Below are positions 18,888 through 28,022 of a stretch of 64,000 bases of DNA, piece after piece. The stretch's first letter is position 1. The number at the start of each line of letters is the position of its first letter. The position numbers and the translations under genes are program-made. This DNA comes from CAVWDI01 sp963793095 (GTDB lineage: Bacteria > Chloroflexota > Anaerolineae > Anaerolineales > UBA4823), in the NCBI GenBank assembly GCA_963793095.1, contig CAWBYY010000002.1:310001-374000 (forward strand), read 5' to 3'. A model generated the notes under the pieces. That model saw only the letters and a program-made list of their open reading frames with translations. It did not search any database and had not been told where the DNA came from.

Positions 18888-19069
18888 TCTCTTCCTCCAA
18901 AACTAATTTTCCCCTTATTAAATTTTCTAAGCTCCGTAACATACCCGGAGTATCGGAAATAACCCGAATATATCTGGATGCAAAGTAAGATTTTATCATC
19001 TCCGGCCTTTATAGCGAAGAACTGATCAGAGTAATGGGGATTGAGACCACTGCCTTTTCGATGACGCAC
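18863..19069 (-). CDS. Possible small protein between AOR and the FAD oxidase
   Basis: A 68-residue frame from a GTG at 19069. Its stop overlaps the ribosome site and first codons of the GlcD-like gene, an arrangement typical of translational coupling. The frame stays open well upstream of the GTG with protein-like composition. No domain is recognised; the C-terminal half has alternating aromatic and basic residues (YSGYFRYSGYVTEL). The ribosome site is weak (GCAGG). It may equally be a degraded gene end. Confidence 0.35.
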   Translation of the reverse strand: MRHRKGSGLNPHYSDQFFAIKAGDDKILLCIQIYSGYFRYSGYVTELRKFNKGKISFGGREWLSVIFN

Positions 19070-19143
19070 GAAAATTGCCTGCTCTGTAGCGACTATACAG
19101 ACTCCCCTGTGGGCGTATGGCCTGGTGGTGGTGGCCGTTTAGC

Positions 19144-21081
19144 TTAACTAACGTCTAACTGGTCCGCCACCCAGCCCAGTTCCAGATCTTCCAGCCTGGC
19201 CCGGGTTGGATTGCCTGTGTTAACGTCCCAGCCGCAAACCTGGTAATAATTTTCCATGGCAGCTCGTACCTCGAGGCGGTCGAGCTTCCAGCCGTCGCTC
19301 ACGCCGCCTTTCAGAGGTTCGAACATTTTTTCGGGCAGCTTATCATCCTGGCGGTCAAATCCCTCCCGTGCGTTGAAAGCCCGCATCATATTTATGCGCC
19401 GCTCGCCGACTTTCTGCAGTTCCTCGAAAGTCACATCTTCCCATCCTGTAACTGCCCGCACCATTTTGACCATATCGTCCGGTCCGTAAAGCTGCCAGGC
19501 TGGACCGTAGACAAACTGGCAAAGGTTCAGGCTGTCCATGGCGCTGTACATGCGCTGCGAAGCAGCCGTAAAGCGGATTTTTTCCTGGCTCAATGCCCGG
19601 GTTTCTGTGCCCTGGTTGAAACCCAGGGCTGCCATACGGTCGGTGTATGATTCGAAATCATCCTCGATTGCTGGGTCGTGCTCACTGCTCTGGTGGTCAG
19701 CCCCGAAGGGATTGGCAGCATAGATGACCGCCAGGGATCGTTTAACCCGCGGCATATGGGCAGGAGCTTCCTGACCCCGGCATGTGATCAGGAATGCCTC
19801 GGACCCGCGCCCGATCTTCCGGGCAGCCCGCTCAGAACCCTCCGCCAGCAGGTCTCCGAATCCTTCCCGTTTACCGATTTTTTCGGTCAGCCTGACCATT
19901 GAATCGGCATTGCCCCAGGAGAGATCAAGACCATCGGTATCCTCCAGGGTCAATACTCCCGCGTTGAAAGCTTCGAAAGCCCAGGCGATGGTCGCCCCGC
20001 AGGAAATCGAATCCATCCCGAATTTATTGCACAGCTCATTGGCTTTACAAATTGCCGGCAGGTCATCGATGGCGCAGTAATTGCCGAAGGTTGAGGTTGT
20101 TTCGTATTCAGGTCCGCCGTAATGCGGGTCGACTTTGTAAAGCCCCTCCGTTATCTCCACCACCCTTTTGCAGCGCACCGTGCAGGCGTAGCAGGTGTCA
20201 CGGCCCAGGCGGTCCTGTTTGCCTTCAGCGGCTCCCCTCAACACGGTATCGTACATGGTGGTCCCGTCGATCGCCTCCCAGCCGTCGAAGACGCCGCTGT
20301 TGAAGTTGAATGCGGGCAGGGTGCCGGAGGTCTGGTTCGAGCCGGTGGTCTCAGCAGTGCCGTATTTCGCCAGCCCGGCGATATCCGAATCCTCAAGGTT
20401 TGTCGCGCCCCACTTTGCCAGCTCGTTAAGAGCAGCCTTGTCAAAAACCGCTGGGCGTTTCCTGCCCCGCACTGCCACTGCCTTGAGATTTTTCGATCCC
20501 ATCACCGCGCCCATCCCGGTTCGCCCGTTAGCCCGGTTGGACATGCTGAAGATGCCCGCGAAGCGCACCCCTTTTTCACCCGCTGGACCTATCTGCAGAA
20601 CCTCGATTTTATCGTCCCCCAGCTCCTCTTTGATATTCCGCTCGGCCTCACCGGTGATCTTTCCCCACAGGTGGGAGGCGTTGCGCAGTTCATATCTGCC
20701 GTCCTTGATCCACAGGTAAACCGGTTTGGGGGCTTTCCCTTTGATAACAATCGCGTCGAAACCGGCAAACTTGAGCTCGGCCGGGAAGAAACCCCCGCCC
20801 TGGGAATCGCCGGCTGCACCGGTCAATGGGGACCTGGCGGAGGCGGTCATCCGGCTCTGGCCTGATATTGCCGCGCCGGTTACCACACTAAGTGCAAGAA
20901 CCAGCACGTTTTCGGGTTCGAGCGGATCCGCACCTTGCGGGATTTCCTGGAGCAGGTAGTGCATCGCCAGAGCGCTGCCGCCCATATATTTACGGTAAAA
21001 GGACTCCTCCGGTTCTTCTACCTGAAACTTGCCATTGGTGAGATCGACATGCAGGATTTTCCCGTTGTAGCCGTGAGCCAT
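19144..21081 (-). CDS. Tungsten-containing aldehyde ferredoxin oxidoreductase
   Basis: A 645-residue AOR family protein, within the usual length. The N-terminus GYNGKILHVDLTNG and the pterin-binding segment GRTGMGAVMGSKNLKA (residues 187-201) are diagnostic. Cluster cysteines lie at about residues 297, 300 and 304 (CYACTVRC). The enzyme family oxidises aldehydes to carboxylates with ferredoxin, or runs the reverse, using a bis-tungstopterin cofactor and one 4Fe-4S cluster. Neighbours on the same strand are a MoaD/ThiS protein, a flavodoxin-like protein and FAD-oxidase subunits, suggesting a multi-subunit oxidoreductase. The substrate is unknown. Confidence 0.95.
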   Translation of the reverse strand: MAHGYNGKILHVDLTNGKFQVEEPEESFYRKYMGGSALAMHYLLQEIPQGADPLEPENVLVLALSVVTGAAISGQSRMTASARSPLTGAAGDSQGGGFFPAELKFAGFDAIVIKGKAPKPVYLWIKDGRYELRNASHLWGKITGEAERNIKEELGDDKIEVLQIGPAGEKGVRFAGIFSMSNRANGRTGMGAVMGSKNLKAVAVRGRKRPAVFDKAALNELAKWGATNLEDSDIAGLAKYGTAETTGSNQTSGTLPAFNFNSGVFDGWEAIDGTTMYDTVLRGAAEGKQDRLGRDTCYACTVRCKRVVEITEGLYKVDPHYGGPEYETTSTFGNYCAIDDLPAICKANELCNKFGMDSISCGATIAWAFEAFNAGVLTLEDTDGLDLSWGNADSMVRLTEKIGKREGFGDLLAEGSERAARKIGRGSEAFLITCRGQEAPAHMPRVKRSLAVIYAANPFGADHQSSEHDPAIEDDFESYTDRMAALGFNQGTETRALSQEKIRFTAASQRMYSAMDSLNLCQFVYGPAWQLYGPDDMVKMVRAVTGWEDVTFEELQKVGERRINMMRAFNAREGFDRQDDKLPEKMFEPLKGGVSDGWKLDRLEVRAAMENYYQVCGWDVNTGNPTRARLEDLELGWVADQLDVS

Positions 21082-21144
21082 GGTTGGATCTCCTTTGAGA
21101 ATTAATAATTGCTCCCAAAACCGCTTTTCTTACACTTCTTTGTT

Positions 21145-21702
21145 TCAACCCATAACCAATTTTTGCCCTAGCTGGTAGGCCTGCTGCATTAGTTCTGGCT
21201 GCTTTATTATGTCTCCAACTTTTTCAGCGCTGCCGTAGACCATACCCGTGATCTGCGCTTCCAGGTAACGGCAGATCGATTCGTAGGTGTGGATGGCGTT
21301 GATCCCTCCGGAGGTGTACAGGTCGCTGTCGGCGAAAGTTAGCAGAAAACCAAACCGTTTATTGCGAAACCTTCCCGGGCTATGGGAGAGGGCATACCAG
21401 CGGTCGATGCACGCTTTTGCCTGGGCGCTGATAGTGAACCAGTAGACCGGGCTGGCGATGGCAATCGCATCCGCTCTCTCAAGCAGGGGGTAAATCTGCT
21501 GCATATCATCCTTAACGACACACACGCCGGTATCCTGGCATTCATCGCAGGCATCGCAAGGTCGGATGTCCAAGTCATGCAGCATAAAGCTTTGGACGCT
21601 GGCACCGGCCTCTTTCGCTCCGGACTCCAACTGTCCCGCCAGGGTGTTGCTGTTCCCGCTGACACGCGGGCTGCTTTTCAAAACCAGAACCATATCGCTC
21701 AT
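21145..21702 (-). CDS. Iron-sulfur flavoprotein / NAD(P)H-dependent FMN reductase family
   Basis: A 185-residue flavodoxin-fold protein. The FMN phosphate loop SSPRVSGNSNTL is at residues 10-21, and ASPVYWFTISAQAKACIDR is the usual second FMN contact. A cysteine cluster CDACDECQDTGVC near residues 49-61 resembles the compact motif of archaeal-type iron-sulfur flavoproteins. It may carry one or two electrons between ferredoxin and the AOR or FAD subunits. It lies 63 bases upstream of the AOR gene on the same strand. Confidence 0.88.
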   Translation of the reverse strand: MSDMVLVLKSSPRVSGNSNTLAGQLESGAKEAGASVQSFMLHDLDIRPCDACDECQDTGVCVVKDDMQQIYPLLERADAIAIASPVYWFTISAQAKACIDRWYALSHSPGRFRNKRFGFLLTFADSDLYTSGGINAIHTYESICRYLEAQITGMVYGSAEKVGDIIKQPELMQQAYQLGQKLVMG

Positions 21703-21830
21703 TATTCACTCCAATATTTATGTTGTCTATGAGACAGCCGCTCCGATTTATTATCCGGGTAAGCAGGCGCAGGGTTACCACATGCTGCTATTTTTTGTGG
21801 GGGAATTTCTTTTTCCCTGGATTGATTAAA

Positions 21831-22064
21831 TTAACCTCCGCTGATGGATGAAAATATTTTAACTTCATCTCCGTCCTTTAACCGGCGGGATAGATCGGTT
21901 TCATACTGGTCGTTAACGCTTATGACTACCCGGCTCCGGATGTCGAGTTTAGCCAGCAGGTCTTCCAGGGTCGCGCCTTCATCCAGGTGGATTACCGCTC
22001 GTCCCTTTGTCTCTGGAGCGAGTTTCTCACGCAGGATAGAATATAGTTTCAGGTGGATTTCCAA
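21831..22064 (-). CDS. MoaD/ThiS family sulfur carrier protein
   Basis: A 77-residue ubiquitin-like protein ending in the required Gly-Gly (SSISGG). VHLDEGATLEDLLAKL-type spacing and DGDEVKIF near the C-terminus are typical of MoaD. It accepts a thiocarboxylate and supplies sulfur for the dithiolene of molybdopterin or tungstopterin. As the probable first gene of the AOR run, it is likely dedicated to cofactor supply for that enzyme. No moaE or moeB homologue is adjacent. Confidence 0.9.
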   Translation of the reverse strand: MEIHLKLYSILREKLAPETKGRAVIHLDEGATLEDLLAKLDIRSRVVISVNDQYETDLSRRLKDGDEVKIFSSISGG

Positions 22065-22343
22065 GGTTTCCTTTGTTAAGTATAAACCATCGCTAATAGA
22101 TTTATAATGGTGATATCTCGCTCAGTTCTTTTCCGCAGATCTACCATTGAGGAGAAATGGGCGTGTCCATCTTCTGGGGGATTGCCTCTCCAGTTGAAGG
22201 TGGTACTGAACACCGGGCTGAAATCGCTAACGCAGCACTTCCAGTGAAGATAAAAGTGCGCCTCCAGCCCCCTTTTTCTGGTGTTTTGGCTTGAACCAGA
22301 CCACTGTTCCTTTTACTGAAGGACCGAGCCGAGTGAAGCGAGT
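22065..22343. other. Intergenic region with a possible 45-codon ORF
   Basis: About 280 bases between divergent genes. An ORF on the plus strand at 22157-22294 starts MGVSIFWGIASP behind GAGGAG, but the spacing is only two bases and no family is recognised. I looked for a molybdenum/tungsten cofactor riboswitch upstream of the moaD gene and saw no convincing core. Promoters for both flanking operons must lie here. Confidence 0.3.
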
Positions 22344-23399
22344 ATGCCCGAACAGGTTACAAAAATCACCTTATCCGGATCTCCTGAAGAGATAGGCTTT
22401 AACCACGGAAGATTTCTTAAAGAGCAGATTCGGCGTAACGTTGAGTTTTATAAAGCCCTCTTTCTCTCCAATTTCGGGCAAGAATCCGGGGTGTTAAAAT
22501 CCGCGCTGAGGTTCAAAGAGGTAATAGAAGATTTTAATCCGGACTACTCAGTTGAAATTGAACACATCGCTCTGGGGGCCGGCATATCTGAGCCCCTTTG
22601 GCTGTATGCTCTCAACGCCAGGACCGAACTCGCTCTGGCAGGGCACGCCCAGGAATGTACTGCGGTTGTTTTCCGGCAGGCGAACCTGCTCGGCCAGACC
22701 TGGGATTGGGCAAGGTCTCTTTTGGATAACTTTGTGATTATGCAGATCGACCTGCCCTCCGGAGTAAGGATCCTCCAGCTCACCGAAGCCGGAATAATTG
22801 GCAAGATTGGTTTCAACAACCGCGGCCTGGGTGTGACCCTTAATATCCTCTGGTTGCCGGGAAGCCGTCCGGTGGGTGTCCCGGTACATATCCTCTTGCG
22901 GGCTGTGCTCGAGTCGCAAACCCTGGACGTAGCAAAAGAGGCTATCCGCCGTTCTGGATTTGGAAAAGCCAGCAACCTGATTGTCGCCCAGGGTGGCTTG
23001 GCATTTGACGTCGAGTTTTCCGGCACTGGTTTCAACTCTCACGAAATTGAAGAGACTGCATACGTGCATACCAACCATTTAATTCACTCTCGGGCTGGTG
23101 TTCAGGTTGAAAGCACCAGCCTCGCCAGTTCGATTGCTCGTTACACGGCTGTGGAGAGCGCCTTTGAAAAAACACGCGATTTTTCCCGGCAAAAGATGGC
23201 AGAAATTCTGTCTGAATGCCCGGACGGTGAGGGTTCAGTCCTGGTTTGTTACAAGCCGGATACACAGTCCGGGCTGGGTTATGTTGGCACGCTGGCAACC
23301 ATTATGATGGATCTTTCCGGAAAAAGTATGCTTGTGCGCAAGGGAAACCCTTCACTGGATTCATTTTCAAGCGGAGATTTTAAGGAGTACAGCATTTGA
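22344..23399 (+). CDS. Peptidase C45 / acyl-CoA:6-aminopenicillanate acyltransferase-like protein
   Basis: A 351-residue Ntn-hydrolase. HAQECTAVVF near residue 110 holds the expected nucleophilic Cys that becomes the N-terminus after autocleavage. GQTWDW and GKIGFNNRGLGVTLN follow, as in C45 proteins. The fold cleaves or forms amide bonds; many bacterial members have unknown substrates. It starts a co-directional run with a class III aminotransferase 35 bases downstream, so it may release or modify an amino compound used by that enzyme. Confidence 0.88.
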   Translation: MPEQVTKITLSGSPEEIGFNHGRFLKEQIRRNVEFYKALFLSNFGQESGVLKSALRFKEVIEDFNPDYSVEIEHIALGAGISEPLWLYALNARTELALAGHAQECTAVVFRQANLLGQTWDWARSLLDNFVIMQIDLPSGVRILQLTEAGIIGKIGFNNRGLGVTLNILWLPGSRPVGVPVHILLRAVLESQTLDVAKEAIRRSGFGKASNLIVAQGGLAFDVEFSGTGFNSHEIEETAYVHTNHLIHSRAGVQVESTSLASSIARYTAVESAFEKTRDFSRQKMAEILSECPDGEGSVLVCYKPDTQSGLGYVGTLATIMMDLSGKSMLVRKGNPSLDSFSSGDFKEYSI

Positions 23400-23433
23400 G
23401 CAACTAAAAATATCAGATAAAGGGAGTTAAATC

Positions 23434-24739
23434 ATGGAAAAGGAAGAAATTCTCGCAAAGCAAAGACAGTACCTGTGGCCAAACCAGCTTCTATACTACA
23501 CTGAACCGCTACCGCTCGAGCGCGGCCAGGATATGTATGTCTGGGATGTTGCTGGCGAGAAGTACCTGGATTTTTTCGGGGGAATTTTAACCACCAGCGT
23601 CGGGCACAATAACCCGGTTGTTAACCAGCGCATCAAGGCGCAGGTGGATAAACTCCTGCACAGCTCCACTCTTTACCCCCACGAAAACCAGGTCGCGCTG
23701 GCTGAGGGACTGGCTGAGATCACCCCTGGCGAGTTGAATACTTTTTACTTCGGCGCCTCCGGCACGGACGCTGACGAAACTGCCGTGATAACCGCCCAGG
23801 TGCACACCGGCAACCAGGAGGTGATTGCTCTGCGGCACGGCTACAGCGGAAAATCGCCCATGGCAATGTCGCTCACCGGCCAGCATCCCTGGCGGATAGG
23901 TCCGGTCCATATCGGCTACATCCGCCATGCGATTGCCCCTTACTGCTACCGCTGCCCGCTTAAAATGACCTACCCTGACTGCGGGGTCGCCTGCGCCGAG
24001 GATGTCGAGGATGTGATCAAAACCATGACCAGCGGGCGCATCGCGGCCTTTCTGGCGGAACCGGTCCAGGGCGTGGGCGGGTTCATCACCCCACCACCGG
24101 AGTATTTCCAGATTGTTAGCGAGGTTGTCCGCCGCTATGGCGGGCTGTTGATTATCGATGAAGTCCAGACCGGATTCGGCCGCACCGGCGATTACTGGTT
24201 CGCTATCCAGCGCTCAGGTGTAGTGCCGGATATCCTGACTATGGCAAAGGGCATCGCTAACGGGCTGCCCCTGTCGGCTGTCGCGACCACCGCAGAGATT
24301 GCAGCCAGCACCATGGGAGCCGGGCTGACCATCAGCACCTTCGGTGGAAACCCGGTCTCGGCTGCGGCTGCCCTTGGGACACTCGAAGAGCTAAAATCCA
24401 GCTACACCCCGGAGCGCACCGCCCGTTTAGGCGCCCTGCTGCGGGCCGGCCTTGAAGAATTGGGAGAAAAATACAGCCATCATCGGCGAGGTGCGCGGCT
24501 ACGGATTGATGCAGGGGGTTGAGCTGGTTGTCGATCGTAATACGAAAGAGCCGGCTCCAAAGCACACCAATGCCCTGCTTGAAACTGCCCGGCAGGTCGG
24601 CCTGCTGGTCGGCAAGGGCGGCCTCTACGGCAATTGTCTGCGCATCGCGCCTCCCCTGACTGCCAGGGAGGAGCATATCCAGGAAGCCCTCGAAAAACTT
24701 GATTACAGCTTCGGGCAGGTTATGGAGCTGGGTTTTTAG
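23434..24739 (+). CDS. Class III PLP-dependent aminotransferase; one frameshift
   Basis: Two frames join to a 434-residue protein if one A is removed from the AAAAA run at 24467-24471 (LEELGE continues into TAIIGEVRGYGLMQGVEL). The PLP site is clear: IIDEVQTGFGRTG, then TMAKGIANGLPLSAV with the Schiff-base Lys. The insertion PYCYRCPLKMTYPDCGVAC with four cysteines is typical of a branch related to alanine-glyoxylate and omega-amino acid aminotransferases. The start has GGGAG seven bases upstream. It probably transfers an amino group from an amine or omega-amino acid to a keto acid; the exact donor is unknown. The break may be a sequencing error. Confidence 0.88.
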
Positions 24740-24770
24740 TTTTCAACTAAGAGAGTTGCAGGAATTCAAC

Positions 24771-25601
24771 ATGGAAGAATTCTGGGCGCGTTTGTACAAG
24801 CCGTCAGGCCGTCCGGGTCCGGATTATTGGACATATTACGCTGAACGATTGGTACACCTTGCTGATATGCCAGATCGGGGCAGGATTCTTGACATTGGGA
24901 CATGCGATGGTAATGTCCTTTTCAAAGCCATGGAAAGGGTCGCGGCTCGCGCTTTTGGTGTCGGGATTGATATTGATAAGGATGATTTTTATGCGGGTTT
25001 CACAGAAGCAATCCAGCATGGGTGGAAGGATAAAATTGTCTTTGCCCAGATGGATGCGAATGCGCTTGGTTTTCAAACAGAGACATTCGATGCAGTCTTG
25101 ACCAACTTTCTTGGATTTGATGATTTCTACGACTTTGAGCGAATGCAATTTACAGGTTCTGATGAAATTGTATCGGAAATCATGAGAGTTTTGAAACCGG
25201 GCGGTCAGGTTGGAATTGGATCATGGGTTAAACAAAGCGATATTGATTGGATTGAGGAAGCATTTATGAAATATCTTCCTGAAATATTTTCACATGGTGG
25301 GAAAGTTGTATGCGACTATTCCAGGGAGAATCCTGAAGGTCAGAAGGCTGTTTTGCAGAATGGTGGCTTTGAGAATATTCGAGTGTATGTGGATACCGCG
25401 GATTTTGTTTCGCCAGATTTAGGCACATGGTGGCGGCAGATGGAGCGCGCGGCTGGCGAATATTTCAGGCAGGTGAACCATCCGGTTAGGTTAACTGTCT
25501 TTAAGGAGCAGGTTTACGCTGATTTGGATCAGATCCGGTTTACCCAGGGAATCCGGTTTAGCAAGAGCGTGTCCTTCGCCTTTGGCGTCAAACCTGTCTG
25601 A
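24771..25601 (+). CDS. Class I SAM-dependent methyltransferase
   Basis: 276 residues from the ATG at 24771, preceded by AGGA; an earlier in-frame start would overlap the aminotransferase. SAM-binding motif I is RILDIGTCDGN at about residues 40-50, followed by GVGIDIDKDD and FDAVLTNFLGFDD (motifs II-III) and VLKPGGQVGIGSW. Such proteins methylate small molecules or proteins; the substrate is unknown. It follows the aminotransferase by 31 bases. Confidence 0.86.
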   Translation: MEEFWARLYKPSGRPGPDYWTYYAERLVHLADMPDRGRILDIGTCDGNVLFKAMERVAARAFGVGIDIDKDDFYAGFTEAIQHGWKDKIVFAQMDANALGFQTETFDAVLTNFLGFDDFYDFERMQFTGSDEIVSEIMRVLKPGGQVGIGSWVKQSDIDWIEEAFMKYLPEIFSHGGKVVCDYSRENPEGQKAVLQNGGFENIRVYVDTADFVSPDLGTWWRQMERAAGEYFRQVNHPVRLTVFKEQVYADLDQIRFTQGIRFSKSVSFAFGVKPV

Positions 25602-25682
25602 GGTAGATCTTTTAGAATAATAATTGAACATGAAAGCCAGCAGCAAAGGATTGTAGAACAATTTACCGGAATAAATTGGAAC

Positions 25683-26222
25683 ATGAACGTAGAAACTTTC
25701 CGCCATTTCTTCAACTATCACTTCGCTGAAAATCGAAAAATCTGGGATAGTTATATCTCTCAGTTATCCGATGACCAGTTCAGGCAGACCATGGGGTACT
25801 CTTATGGATCCGTCCGCGACCAGATCGTCCACCTGATGAGTGTAGAAAACACCTGGTTCTGCGGTTTGCGGGGCGCCCAGATCCCGGAACCGCTTGATTC
25901 AGTTGATTATGATGACCGGGGGTTAATTCGGGCGTACTGGGACAGGGTTGAGGCTAAAATGCGCCTCTACCTAGCTGGTCTGCGGGATGGGATGTTATTC
26001 AATAATCCCTTCCCGGAAGGAGAAGACCGGGTTTTAATCCTGTGGCAGGTGCTGCTGCATGTGGTCAATCACGGAACCGACCACCGTGCCCAGATTCTGC
26101 GCTTCCTGAACAGTTTTGGGGTTAAGACGACCTCACAGGATTACATTTTCTGCGTTTACGAGAACTTGTCAACTAAATTTATACCTCATAGAATCGAGGC
26201 AGCGAATACTGAAAGTATGTAA
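25683..26222 (+). CDS. DinB family protein
   Basis: A 179-residue four-helix-bundle protein of the DinB/YfiT type. The metal-binding His triad is visible: a His in DQIVHLMSVENTWF near residue 50 and HVVNHGTDHRAQIL near residue 137. Members include thiol-dependent transferases and uncharacterised stress proteins. No substrate can be proposed. It is co-directional with the methyltransferase. Confidence 0.9.
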   Translation: MNVETFRHFFNYHFAENRKIWDSYISQLSDDQFRQTMGYSYGSVRDQIVHLMSVENTWFCGLRGAQIPEPLDSVDYDDRGLIRAYWDRVEAKMRLYLAGLRDGMLFNNPFPEGEDRVLILWQVLLHVVNHGTDHRAQILRFLNSFGVKTTSQDYIFCVYENLSTKFIPHRIEAANTESM

Positions 26223-26311
26223 GGTAAAAATACTGGGACCGGTATGATTGAATATCCTGTGAACAGGATTTTGCTCTAGGTTTTTATGATTAATATTGAT
26301 TGGAGAAAATT

Positions 26312-27127
26312 ATGACAGCAATCAAAGATTTTATTAAATCGCATTCTCTGGTTGTATTTTTTACGCTGGCATTTGTAATCTCATGGGGCGCCATTCTCAT
26401 AATGGTTGGCCCAGAAGGAATCCCTGCAACTGCGGAACAGCTGGGTGTATTGATAATTGCAATGCTCCTCGGACCAAGTGTAGCTGGTGTCCTCATGATA
26501 GGTCTCGTCTCTGGCAGGGAGGGTTTTCGTGAGCTTCGATCACGATTGCTTCGCTGGCGGGTGGGTACCCGTTGGTATGCAGTTGCGCTCCTGACTGCCC
26601 CAATCTCTACGGCTGTTGCGCTCCTTGTGCTTTCAATTTACTCTCCTAATTTTATCCCTGCGATATCCACTTCGGACGATAAGGCAGCTCTTTTGATGAT
26701 GTGGGTCTTAGGCGGGCTTTTTGTCGGATTCTTTGAAGAGCTGGGGTGGACAGGTTTTGCTGTCCCGCAGATGAGGTTGAACCACGGAATATTCAAAACA
26801 GGCCTTGTTATAGGTCTCCTGTGGGGAGCTTGGCACCTCCTTGTGAATTTAGAAATAGGCAGCTTTTCTGGAGCGATCCCTCTAGCCTTATTGTTAGCTC
26901 GTCTTTTCTCCTGGCTGCCAGCCTTTAGAATTTTGATGGTATGGGTCTATGATCGAACCGAAAGCCTGCTTATTGTGATTCTCATGCATGCTAGTCTTGT
27001 AGTTACAACAGGGGTCATTGACCCTGTACTGTCTGGGGAGGGACTTTTAATTTTTCTACTTGTGAAGGCTGCTGCTCTCTGGATCATTGTTGCATTTCTA
27101 GCCGCGACCCAACGGCGGTCCGCTTGA
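26312..27127 (+). CDS. CPBP family intramembrane metalloprotease (CAAX/Abi type)
   Basis: About 271 residues with seven or eight hydrophobic segments. The three CPBP motifs are present: FEELGWTGFAVP (Glu-Glu and Arg/Trp region), GLLWGAWHL (His) and ILMHASL (His). Start at the ATG 26312 because GGAG is six bases upstream; a TTG at 26300 is weaker. Prokaryotic members are linked to bacteriocin self-immunity and membrane signalling; the target here is unknown. Confidence 0.88.
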   Translation: MTAIKDFIKSHSLVVFFTLAFVISWGAILIMVGPEGIPATAEQLGVLIIAMLLGPSVAGVLMIGLVSGREGFRELRSRLLRWRVGTRWYAVALLTAPISTAVALLVLSIYSPNFIPAISTSDDKAALLMMWVLGGLFVGFFEELGWTGFAVPQMRLNHGIFKTGLVIGLLWGAWHLLVNLEIGSFSGAIPLALLLARLFSWLPAFRILMVWVYDRTESLLIVILMHASLVVTTGVIDPVLSGEGLLIFLLVKAAALWIIVAFLAATQRRSA

Positions 27128-27176
27128 GGGGATTGTAAATGCTCGAATCGATGAAAAATTTACTAGGATAGCTCAA

Positions 27177-28010
27177 ATGTCAAAAATTTTCATTCGAGGA
27201 ATCTCCTTGTTTGTTAAAGTCACCGGAGATGGAAATCCATTGGTCTTAATGCATGGTGGTCCGGGGGTTGACCACACTACGATGCTGCCATTTCTCCCTC
27301 TCGCGGATCACTTTAAATTGGTCTTTTATGACCATCGATGTAATGGGCGTTCCGAAAGGGCTGCTATAACATCTATGACCTGGGAGAACCTGACTGCGGA
27401 TGCAGAAGCGCTGCGCCAGGCGCTAGGAGTGGATAAGTGGTCGGTGCTTGGGCATTCCTTTGGGGGTATGGTTGCTTTGGAGTATGCGCTTCGATTTCCG
27501 CAAAGCCTGTCGCATCTTGTGCTGGTGGACACTTGCGGGGATATCCGTTGGGTTCAAAAGAACGCGCCGGAGATTCTGGCAAAACGAGGTTACAGTCCTG
27601 CGACAGTTAAGATTGCCCAACGATTCTTTAATGGGCAGATTGCACCCGACGAAATGGTTACAGCCATGCGGAAATTTGGAAGCGCATACTACCACCGCTT
27701 CAACCCTTTGGTGCTGATCCGCGAAGTGGTCTTGGGAACGCGTATGAAGCTCAACCCCGAGGCGCTAATATTTGGGTTCGGTCAATTGCTCAAGGGCTGG
27801 ACGGTTATGGATCGGCTCAACGAGATCAAAGTTCCGACCCTGGTTTTAGCAGGCAGGGACGACTTTCAATTTCCGCCTGAACATCAAGCGGCACTATCAG
27901 TAGGAATAGAGGGCTCACGCCTTGAGATTATCGAGCGTGCAGGTCATAATGTACAATCAGAGCGGCCTTTAGAGGTAATGGAGGCAATCACAGGATTTAT
28001 CGATTTCTGA
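27177..28010 (+). CDS. Alpha/beta hydrolase
   Basis: A 277-residue hydrolase fold. LMHGGPGVDH is the oxyanion-hole motif typical of proline iminopeptidase-like enzymes. The nucleophile elbow GHSFGG holds the catalytic Ser near residue 95, with an Asp in LAGRDDFQFP and a His in ERAGHNVQSE. The substrate is unknown. Its 3' end abuts a truncated nuclease gene on the other strand. Confidence 0.9.
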   Translation: MSKIFIRGISLFVKVTGDGNPLVLMHGGPGVDHTTMLPFLPLADHFKLVFYDHRCNGRSERAAITSMTWENLTADAEALRQALGVDKWSVLGHSFGGMVALEYALRFPQSLSHLVLVDTCGDIRWVQKNAPEILAKRGYSPATVKIAQRFFNGQIAPDEMVTAMRKFGSAYYHRFNPLVLIREVVLGTRMKLNPEALIFGFGQLLKGWTVMDRLNEIKVPTLVLAGRDDFQFPPEHQAALSVGIEGSRLEIIERAGHNVQSERPLEVMEAITGFIDF

Positions 28011-28022
28011 GCTCCCAGATGC

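Noticed and set aside
20122..20865. Long open frame (247 codons) on the plus strand inside the AOR gene
   Set aside because: It lies antisense to a clear AOR gene, has no ribosome site and has the biased composition of a shadow frame.
22065..22343. Molybdenum/tungsten cofactor riboswitch upstream of the MoaD gene
   Set aside because: The expected conserved helices could not be traced on the minus strand.
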